From Lingula anatina (taxonomy: Eukaryota; Brachiopoda; Lingulata; Lingulida; Lingulidae): 64,000 bases of DNA. Positions 11,603 to 23,313 of the stretch are shown piece after piece. The stretch's first letter is position 1. Each line of letters starts with the position of its first letter. Below the pieces are notes generated by a model. The model was not told where the DNA came from. It made no database searches and saw only the letters and a program-made list of their open reading frames with translations. The translations under genes were made by a program, and so were the position numbers. The stretch is from NCBI RefSeq assembly GCF_001039355.2, contig NW_019775566.1:166007-230006 (forward strand), in the 5' to 3' direction.

Positions 11603-14600
11603 ATGGACGCTGTCACCTGTACCGCACCGGTTAATATTGCAGTAATAAAGTATTGTAAGTATAGATGCTGTATCTAGTGTTTTAAGATTTTAACATTAGG
11701 TAAAATTACCATGTTAACCGCATAGAATTTGAGTAATTAACGTTGTCAGCATGAAGTTGATCATTGAATTGAAGCTTTCTTCAGAGAAATTTGCACTGGA
11801 CCCCCCCCCCCCCTTCACACACACGCGCACGCACGCACGTAATCTCACACACAGAGACACACACCAGACATGCATTCACTTCAGCAACCAGGGCTTGGTT
11901 CACTGAATAATGATAATGTTTAAAACACAGGGCGTTACCTTGAAAGTGATGAAGTACTGGATACAAATACATGTATAGTACCCCCCCCCCCACCCCCCCC
12001 CCCCCACCCACCCCCACCCCCCCACCCCCCCACANNNNNNNNNNNNNNNNNNNNNNNNNNNNNNNNNNNNNNNNNNNNNNNNNNNNNNNNNNNNNNNNNN
12101 NNNNNNNNNNNNNNNNNNNNNNNNNNNNNNNNNNNNNNNNNNNNNNNNNNNNNNNNNNNNNNNNNNNNNNNNNNNNNNNNNNNNNNNNNNNNNNNNNNNN
12201 NNNNNNNNNNNNNNNNNNNNNNNNNNNNNNNNNNNNNNNNNNNNNNNNNNNNNNNNNNNNNNNNNNNNNNNNNNNNNNNNNNNNNNNNNNNNNNNNNNNN
12301 NNNNNNNNNNNNNNNNNNNNNNNNNNNNNNNNNNNNNNNACACACACACACACACTAAACCTGGGAACTCAGCAGAGATTGGCACATTGTAATGACAAAC
12401 TGGAATGATAATATTGTGTAAAACTTTTGAAATTCCACAGAGATGAAAGTATACATCAAAGGGAATAAATGTTTATATTATTTTTGTAATAGGGTAACAT
12501 GCAAAGGTGTATTATTTCAGGGGGAAAGAGAGATGAGGCACTTATTTTACCTATCAATAGTTCTCTCAGTGCTACCCTTAGCCAGGAACAGGTAAGACAT
12601 TGGACAGAGGTCTAAATCCCTTCTTTATCAAGCAGGTGAATGAATGAATGAATGAATGAGACTTTGTAAATAAATAAATAAATAGATAATTTATTAAATT
12701 AATAAGCAAATGGATAAACCATTGAATGACTAAATGAATGAATGGATGAATGAATGATAGCTGGACTAGAAGAACAGGTAATGAAACTGATAAATATAGT
12801 AGTAGTAAATACAAAATTAATGTACTGTCTATAGATATTATAAAGAAATCAGTAATAGAAAAATTGAATAAAAAGAATGCGTATGTAGTATTAAATCAGT
12901 GAGTAAGTAAATTTCATTTAACTTTTTTCACCGTCAAGTTATTGTTTTTTATTGAGTGATCTTGTAGTGACCAATGTCTCTTACAGCTGTGTGCTAAGAC
13001 AACTGTAGCGGTCAGTGGTCAGTTTACCAGGGACAGGATGTGGCTCAATGGCAAGTAGGTGACTCGATCTGGCCAAATCCTAACTTACAGGTTGCGTTAA
13101 CCAAGCACTTGTCTAGAACCTCTTAGACCCCGTTCCCATACCTAGATTGATCTGGCAGGATCAACCCACCTCCTAGAGGGGTTCTCGCTAAATTGCATTC
13201 AGCTGAAGTGGCTTTGATGTCTGGCACACCTACTTAATCTGTTAGGGGGTAGTTAACTATCCTTAAGCAGCTTCACTAGGCATGCCAGACATCTAAGCTG
13301 CTTAAGCTGAATGCAACTTAGTAATAAACCCCTTGGTAATGTGTCAATCCTGCAAGATTGATCTAGGCTTGGGAACGAGGTCTTATAATGGACTCATTTG
13401 TTTTTGAGACAAAAAGTTTTTTCCTAAAGAAAATTCTAAAAGTTACAAAGGGGCATAGGGGGCCAGCGTGCTGTGTAAAGAGAGTTCTGTGACTGATTGA
13501 TTTATTGTACTTCATGGATATACCACGAGGAAATCATTTAAACTTTTTTATTGAGAGAGAATCTGTCCAGAAGCTCACAGTGACAGAAGATTGTAATTAA
13601 TAAATTCATTAAAGAAAAGTGGAGGGCAATGTAAATCAGTTTCAAGGAGTATTACATGCTAGATTTGATTTAATTCAGTATATCATTTAAAAGTACCTGC
13701 ACATTGGATTTAATGTAAGATATGAAGTGCATGAGACTTAATTGTGTTAAGATACATGTGGTGACCATGTGTACAAAAGGATCCTAAGGAAATCAATATG
13801 TACAGTAAAATTGTTATTGTGCACAAATTACTTTGTTTGAAATATGTTTTTCTTATTTTAAATATTTTTCATTTATAGAGAAGAGTCCTTGGAAAATCCT
13901 AGATATCAAAATGTGCTTAGAGAGAGTAAGTACCTGTTGATGGGAATGGAACATTTCTCTTTTCATTTGTTTCCTTACTGGAGTTTTAGGTGTATATTTT
14001 AGTAGATAATTAAGTAAATTAAATAAAAATTCAACTTTAAATGAAATAATCTAAAGATGTATACTTGACTAAAATTTAACTTCTTGAGTCGGGATCCATG
14101 TTTTAACAAATTGTTACCGAAAAGAGAACAAGTGCTTCATGAAGTGAATTTTTAAACTCTTTGAAATTCATAAAAATAATTAAGACGTTAGCAGTAATAT
14201 GAGGTATTGTATATACACCCAGAATCTGTTTCATAGCATTAATTAGGCCTTTTAAACAACTTTGCCCATCCTTAACTTGGTATACACAAACTCTCAGACT
14301 CTCAGCTGACTTAGTACGTAATTATGATAAGGTCCCCATAGAGAGCCATTCTAATCCCTCAGTTGTTCTACTTTCCTTCATCCCATTTGTTGTAAATCAA
14401 TTTGTGGTTAATCAATCTGGATAATATGTTCATTTCAGTAAGAAGGAGGGCTAGGAAAAGAAAAATAGCAGGAGAAGGAAAAGGAACAAGTTTGTCTGAT
14501 GCCCTCAGCTGGCATGTTCATATTTGCTCCGTGAATAACTTCCCCACTGCTGCTGGTCTGGCTTCATCTGCTGCTGGCTTTTCTTGTCTAGGTAAGTGCA

Positions 14601-17600
14601 CATGTACTTCAACGTCAGGCTGCATTCTCAAAGGTGGACTATCTCGGATCTCGGATCAAATATGGCTGACCCAGTTGAATGCTTGTTGCGTATTCCCCGT
14701 GGGGAATCTATTCATTGTCTGTAAAGGAATTAGGCATCAAGCTTTAAACTGGGTCACCATATTTGATCCACGGATCTGCTAGTCTGCTGTTGAGAATGCA
14801 GCCTCGGATAAAATGTAACATATTTTTATCAGATGTTAACGCAAATCTTCTTTTTGACACCCCTGTTTACAACCATGAATTGCAGTTATGGTAACAATCA
14901 ATTGTATGGGAAACTGAAAAGTTTGTGAGTGATATGAGTACTTCAACTGAATAACTGTCATCTACATGTGTACATGTAACTGTGCTTCTATGACAACTTC
15001 AGATTAATTGTAGGTAAAAAAGAAGGCTCGTGGAAGTGTTCTTAAGACTCTACTAAAACCCAAGATACTTTTACAATGGCTAGTGGCAATACGTGTTTTC
15101 TTTTGATGCCAGTGATTTAATTTCCAGTTTACTCTCTGGCAAAGCTGTTCAGAATAGAAGGTGATATCAGCGAGATCGCCAGGCAGGGTTCGGGCAGTGC
15201 TTGTCGTAGTTTATATGGAGGGTTTGTCAGCTGGAACATGGGAGAGAAAGACGATGGCACAGATTCAGTAGCAGAGCAGCTGGTCACAGAAAACCACTGG
15301 CCTGAGCTACAGATATTGATACTTGTGGTAAATGTTTCTTTTGTACAATTATGCCTTTTATGAGTATTATTTCCATATTGAGCTTGGCAGTTTCTATAGC
15401 TACCCTGTAATTTTGTATGCATATACATATGCCTGATGAAAAACATACCAAAATACTTGAAATTTTAACTATTTTGTAAAAATTTTTTTTTAATGTGCAA
15501 AAGTGTATCACATTAGCTATTTATTTCTGATTTTCTGCTCTGGAAATCAAGCTTTTATATGAAGTGCGTAACCTCTTGCTGCTGAACCGAAAATTTGGTA
15601 TCCATGTTTGCAAAATACAGGGCAAGGCACACTAGGAGTTTCCATTCCTAAACTTAAGTCGATTCACAGAGCAAGGGGATTGTTTTTCATCTTCTGTGCT
15701 CCATCAACTGCTCCTCTTCACACACACATGCACACAAACTTGCCTTTTATTAAAATCTACTTAAAATTTGACATTAAACTACATGCATTTTTAACATCTT
15801 CCAGGTCAGTGACCAGAAGAAACACATAGGCAGCTCAGCAGGAATGGGAGTGAGTGTGAAGACAAGTGAACTGCTGAGGTACAGGGCAGAGCACATTGTA
15901 CCCAGAAGAATGAAGGAGATTGAGACTGCCATACAGAACAAAGATTTCCAGACATTTGCCAAAATCACCATGCAGGTAGGATGAACTAGGGGTGCATTCC
16001 CAGAGATTTAGGTCGATCCAGAAATTTAGATTTAGATCGACCTAACTCCCTGGGGGTTCACGCTAAATTGCAGTCAGCCGAGTGCGCACCATAGTTAATT
16101 ACCCCCTTTCAGCTTTTAGTAGGCGGGACAGATGCTTAAGCCGGCTAAGCTGACAGTAATCTAGTGAGACTCCCCACAGGGATAGATGGATCTAAAATCT
16201 ATGGGAAATGGGTCTAGGAGACATCCTGAGTTTTTAGAGCCCATTCAGAATAGGGGGCTAACTAGTCCGAGGGTCAAATATGGCCGACCCACTTGAATAC
16301 TTCTCCACAGAATATCTATTCAGTGTCTGTAAACGGATTAGACAGCAAGCTTTGTAGTGGGTCGCTGTATATGACCCACAAACAAGTTAACAAGTTAGTC
16401 CCCTATTCTGAATGGGGTCTTAGGGCGTATTCCCAGACATTTAGATTGATCTATCCCCGTGGGGAGTCTCACTAGATTACTGGCAGATAATCCGGCTTAA
16501 TTGTCCGTCCCGCCTACTACAAGCTGTAAGGGGGTAATTTACTTTCATGCCCACTCGGCTGACAGCTATTTAGCGTGAACCCCCAGGGAGTTAGGTCGAT
16601 CTAGTTTGGATCGATCTAATCTCTGGGAATGGGGTCTTAGAGATTACTAAAAGCTCTCCTCTATTATCATCATGCCTCTGCTTGCCCCAGTGCTGAGATG
16701 AGTTTCCAGTAATCTTTGAAACTCGGGATGGGTGTAGAATATCAGAATGAATTCAAATCCTCTGACCTCTCATTCAACTGTGACAATTGTAAACAAACAT
16801 GCCCTGAAGTGACAAATAATAGTGCCTACCGGAATAACTGTGCCCCCTGGAAAACTTTCCGAAATTAATAATAATGTCTAGCGGATTAATTGTGCCCCCC
16901 AGAAAATTTTATCAATTTTAATAATTTCAATGAATAATTGTAATGACAATTTTAAATTATATTCCAATCTGGAAAAAAATATGTTTTGACTATTAAACAT
17001 AACAAAAACACAATATCTAGACAAATACATATATTTTTGTTCAACGGCCATTACGGCCAGCACACTCCAGTCCAGCTCAGCACCAAGAAAGGCCTTATGC
17101 CCAGTGCCTAAGGGAGAAAAATCTCCCAATTCGTTCTTCAAAAAGGACGATAAATCTATTAGTAATAAAGTCAAAACTTCTTGATGTTGTTTTCTCGATA
17201 TGACTTGGAAAACTTAATGTTATCTAAAGGATCAGAGAGGCAATACCGCCTCAGGATATTGTACCACCAGCTGGAGTAAGCAGATTTGTATGGAAAACCA
17301 CAAAAAAAGGGGACACCACCACCAGTCTTGTGCTTTACAAGCTCTATAAAATGCAAAGAGAACCTAATTATCTGTTATGTATACACCATGCATGACCTCC
17401 TGAGTATGACTGGGATAGACCCACAGATCCATTTAGCACATGTTTGTTCATGAAAATATATTTTACCATTCAAATATCACTAAAAGTATAATATATACGG
17501 CTCCCGCGAAATTCCATTGTGGGGGGCACAAGTTTTCTGCTGACATCCTCGGCTAGAATTTCATAATCAAATTCTTGCGCCGTGTAAGATCTTCCAGTGG

Positions 17601-20600
17601 CATCTTTATCAAAGTACCTCACTGTGAGTTCATTTCCCTCTCTCACCACAACAGCAGGGATGGTCACTGCACCATACTTTACCAGTACATAATCATTCAC
17701 AGTAAGGGGCAAGGAACTTGGCAGTTCTTCTGGTGAAAACAAAAAGAAAAAAATGAAAGAAATTGTAAACATCAGTCCAACTGTATATATTACCAGCATT
17801 TTCTTTTTCCATTTAAAGCCACAACATCCAGAATTTAATATGCATATATGTAAATTTTTTTTTTCCAAATAAAAATTCAAACAAAATTATACAGCTATGT
17901 CACATATCAGGAATGGAAGACCATTTATTAAGAAAAATGAAAAAAAATGTCCTTTATCCCAGGAAAAATCATTAAGCTCAATTTTTTTACACAAAAATCC
18001 TGGTTAAACTGGCTTAAAGCCCAATGTTAGAAAGAAAGCAAAACAATTTAGTAGCAGAAGTTAATATGCACAATGGGTGCATATAATATTTTTTTTACAT
18101 GTTTACCTTTATACAAAACATCATAGTGACCAGACCTTCCTCCACTTGGTCCTGGTTTATACAACAGATTGACTTCTTTTGTTGACAACTGGCTAACTTC
18201 CCCAACAGTAGTTATCTCCCTGACAGTGGACTTATTTACCAGCTGGAATACATGGATCACAACCCCTTCTACGTGCGCTGCAGCATCTATTGCTAAGTGA
18301 GTTGCATAAACTCCAGTTCTGCTTATATCATCAATCTCTTCTTCTAAACTACTGTAACCTTCATCTAAAAGTATCATACAAATTGGTTGTTAATGAGAAT
18401 ATTTTATAATGATAGACCAAGAGTTCATAATTCGGATCAGGTTCAGAATTCAGATAAAAAAGGGACGTTGTCATAATTACCCATTCATTTACAAATCAGG
18501 AATAACACATGAAACACGAAGCCATCGAAAAGCTTATGCAGTAATATATTACACAGAGTCCTCACGTGGAGATTTAACTTCAGTTGCCCACAAGCAATAC
18601 AGAATTTTGCTCGTCTTTCAGTACATTTTTTGTACCTTGAAGCCGCTGAAGTTGACATCCTATGTTATACTGATCCTAATTCTGAACTCTTGGTCTACTC
18701 AAGCATTAAACAATTATCAATTTTACAAGTCCAGCAGTTAAATATTTAATCACTTCACAAGTATAAAAAAATGAGGTATTTCATTTTTTAACATGTAAAA
18801 ATTAACTGTTTTCAGTCTTAGTAAAGGTATGCGTACACTGCAGTATTCTCTGAAAATTTTCAAACATTATAAATTGGGAAATAAATCATACAATAAGTAC
18901 CTGTAATAATGAAAGTTCTATCCTGAGAGAAACATTCAGAGTGTTCACCTTGTCTCATGGAGCTAACCAGCTCCTCATAGTGAACTGTGTTTCTTCTCAT
19001 ATAATCAGCTGTTCTCCTCCTAAGGCCTAGAACCGAATGTTCCTCTTTTATCTTGTCATCTTCATTTAATGGGTAGTTGTCATCACCTCTTGGGAAACTC
19101 TGAAGATCCAAATCTGCTGCTCTGACAAATGACCTAAAGAAACAATCCCCATCAGGTGGTGTCTTCATCAGCCGATATGTATGTCCATCTGATGATTTCA
19201 ACTGGGATACTTGCTCTGGAAGAAAAAAAAATTAGTGGAAAACTGGGCACGGAAGAACATTTTTGGTTATTTTATGTATTTATGTACACTATGATGTTTT
19301 GTGATTATTGCCTTTTTACTCTTGTAGCGGGTTTCACAAATATGATACATCTATAGGAATATTATGTACTAGGTATATACTAGTAAAAAAAATTACCACT
19401 GTCATTTGGTTCTCCATCCAGAGAGATTGTCTCTGTGCTGTCTGGAAAAGGTTCAGTTACAGGGATCTCTTTGGTTGATGCATGCAGCCTTCGCACAAGA
19501 GATGAGTCGAGGAGCATTCGCCTTTCTACGCTGTTGCAAGCCTTTGAATAAGCAGCCCTCATGTGACAGAGGTGAGGCATCATTTGCACTGACGTTTCCC
19601 TCCCGAAAGTGTCAAGCACTGTCCCCAGTTGATTTAAAAAAAGAGCATCACGGTTCAGTTCTTGGTTGTCAGTGTTGGTTGGTAGTCCAACATGTCCTGG
19701 TCTCATGAGAGGTTCATGGGCTGAATTGCTTGTGGAATCTGTGCATGAAGGAGAAGCTATTGACTGTGGTTCTATTGGCGGTTCGTCCACATCAGAGAGG
19801 TTTTCCTTGTCTCCATCTTCATCCTCTAATTTACCATTCTCTGTGTCCAACTGTTCGATTCCTTCATCCTCCGGAGACTGGCCAATAGCTGCATGGCGAA
19901 CTTCATCTGGGGGCGTAATTGTGGACAACCGGTCAGAGAAATTTTGGGGCGGGTCCTTAGCCATCTCTTGTGCAGGAAGATGAGCCTTCAAACACCTATC
20001 TATGTCAACAAACCTAAAATAAAATTTAAAAAGCAATCTGTACTTCCAATTCTCTTTATAAGTTATTACATAAAATCGCCTTATTTCTTGTTTTACATTT
20101 TTTTTTTTTTAGTTTAAGAAAACACAAAACACACAAACCATTTTGAATGGTTTATCTGTCTTAATTAGACTAAAAGCATTAGCATAAACATTATTATTGT
20201 AGCTGGGCCTAATTATATCAATACAAAACTAGGCTATCTCAAATAAATCACCCAGGCACCAAATAATTTTTAAAAGTAACTTGCACAAAAAACGTACGCT
20301 AGGGATTTTGCGCCTGGCTTTATTGCTTAACTAATTACTCTTTGCCTTGCATCTACCCGACATTCAATGCTGGATTGTCCCAGTTATTTCTTGTTACATA
20401 TTAAAAAATATATACACTTAGAGTTTTAAGACTAACTAGTATATTTTTTTGGAAAGTTTTCCGGGGGCACAATTATTCTGGTAGGCACTATTCTTCAGCA
20501 CTTCAGAGTATGATCTTTACAGGTGTGGTTATTGTATTTGTCTTTGAAAAGAGGAGCTGAAAGAAAGCTCTAATGACAATTTACTAGTCTGATTTTATTA

Positions 20601-23262
20601 CTGAAAATACATGCCATTTTGTGAATTTGAACAATTTTTCTGGTAATTTTTAATACCTATGTAACCACAGACAGAAATGAGATCATGGACAGGAATAACA
20701 TTTTTACATACTCAATAAAAAAATTAATTATTGTACTATGAAGTGTGTAAATGAACAGATAACTAATACTTTTTTTGTGATGTTGCACACTTTCAACAAG
20801 ATAGAACCTCAGAAAGGCTATCAATGCACATATGAACTGGTAGAAACAAGCCGGTGGAGCTGTTTGCATGCTGAGTAAAATCTATTAACCCATGCTTAAG
20901 TTTACAGCAATTATAAAAAACACTCAGCAATCAAAATTTTTTATGGATTCAGTGTTTTTATCCTTTGGACATTACTGTTATATTTGCTTACAGGTTATAT
21001 GTCATAGAAATTCCAATTCATTTTTACTGTACAAATGTTAATTCAGAATGCAACTTTACAGCGTACGTCAAGGAATTTTGTAACTCCTTTCTTACATACC
21101 TTATAAATAGAAACAAAATGTAAATTTTAAGTCAACAGGTTTTATTGTATTTTGCATTTTGTTTAAGAATTCAAAGTGATTTATAAATATGCATTCAATT
21201 CGGATTTTTATACATCATACTTTGTACTGTGATATTGAGTCTGATGTTCTTATTAAAATGAAATCACTAGTGTCTACCTTATAAATTTATATTATTTTCT
21301 GAAAAAAGACACCATGAACTTCATTTAGCATCAGTCAAAAATGATTTGTAGGTTTTGACAACTTATAAAGATTTAAGTGAGGTTTTTATTCAAAAATAAA
21401 GAAAAATAGAATATTTAAAGAACATTATTGCTGTTTTTCAAATTGTTTCCAATTATGAAAACTAAGGATAAAAACTTGTAAGCTATTGGTGATTGTTACC
21501 CCCCCCCCTTCCAGTAGCATTAAAGCTGAGTAAACTTGGTTATTTGTAAAAACTTTTTGTTCAATTGGATAATTATGGATGAATCAATTTATGAGAAATA
21601 ATTTTGGCAGGCCTCTAATGAAATTTTTTGTTTTTGCAGAAATTATAAAAGCTGAAAAAGTATTGCATAGTCTCTTCAAACATAATCCAGACAACAGAAG
21701 AAAAAGAAATTTTAATGAAAAACACAGCAGTGACAAATGAAAATTCTTTTTGAAGCACATTAATTGCATTACTTGAGACACCTGCTTTGAACACGACAGG
21801 TGAGCAATGCAACATGGTATTCTAGCTACATTTCTCCTAACGTTTGCGCTAGTAAATAAACGAAATAGGCTTACTTACCATTGAAAAATCGACTGCCTCC
21901 TCTCAGGTCGGACGGGTTTTCTCCCTCCTCCCGCCTGCCGATATCGTTCATGTCCCAATTCTTCGTCCAGGGTGCCGTCCATTTGTCTAACATAGAGCTC
22001 CAGGCATCTTGATACTAGTGACTTGGCCTTTTGAAATTCGGCATGCCCGTTTGGTAGAGAAGCCATGTGAGGAAAGACCTCCCTTATCGTCTTGGCAAGA
22101 AACCCTTCTTTCGGTTTAGGATGACTAATTTTCTTTCGTTTAGCATCCCAATGAGCTTCCAAAAGTTTTGCCTCTTCTTCATACTTTAATTTGTTTGTGT
22201 AACACAATTTACCGATATCAAATTTCTGAGCAAGAGAGTATTTTCTGTAAGCCTTCGCCTTCGGCATCATTTCTGAGAAACCTCCCTACCGCTTGCACTG
22301 CGATGTTGCATACTGCGCAAGCTTGGCGCCAAAAAAAAGTTGATAATAGATTACCTCTGTTCACGGTTCTGGTTCAATTTCTTTGACACGAACGACTAAC
22401 TGATCTATTCGGTATATTTCCGCTATAAACAGACGAAAACCTGGTCGATCTACTCATGCGGAAGTTGTGGTCCACATGTTGTCTGGACTCGGCCGGAACG
22501 AGGAACGCTAAACAAGTCACCCGCTCTTTACGTTTCTAACACGTTAACTGAATTGATGAAAATGAAATCACCGAAATTGAATTCTTCATTCAAAATACAT
22601 GTTTATATTGTCACGGATACAAAGTGAAAATCAACTGGAAGACCCAGTCTTTAAATAAATTCCGCTCATGCGCAGTAGGTTACTGGCGCTTGAAAACCTC
22701 GCGTAATAGATTTGACCTGGTTTTCGTCTGTTTATCGCGGGCGTATGATTTTACGACGGTCAAACTGGTAGAAAGACAGTTGGATATTAGCAAAGTGACA
22801 GCTCTGTTGATGGGAAAACTGGTTGACTTTACATTAATGTGCGAGTTGAGGAGATGAGATGTAAAATATAAAATTTCGAGCTGCCGCACCGCGGCTGGTT
22901 CGGCAACTGGTTTTCATTTCCCACTTTTTGAGGCCTTTGCTTTCATGCGTTAGCACAGAGTATACATATCAGAATCGACAATAGGAGTGCTAACGCATGA
23001 ATTTTCGTGCTAAAGTGCCACAGGGTAGAGATTTTAACCTATTTCTACTTATTATAAGCACATAAGATAGATTTTACAATACGATCTATTGCTGAATCGG
23101 GCGGCAGTATAATTATTTAACAATCACAATGTTTCATTTTGTCCGCTACTCACTACCGCCGAGTTTTGCCTGAGGGTGATGATGTTCAAATAAATAAATA
23201 TTCTGTTTATAAGTAAGCAGCATTACCTTCTAGATTTATTAGTTGACTCATATGTTAAGTTT

Positions 23263-23313
<51 letters not shown>

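Noticed and set aside
11781-12408. Long open frames across the N-gap
   Set aside because: They consist of translated N and simple CA/CCCCCA repeats; MVD intron 1 explains the region.
19406-20117. Plus-strand frames of 74-105 aa opposite OTU exon 2
   Set aside because: They are antisense shadows of the OTU linker exon, which joins in frame with its neighbours.
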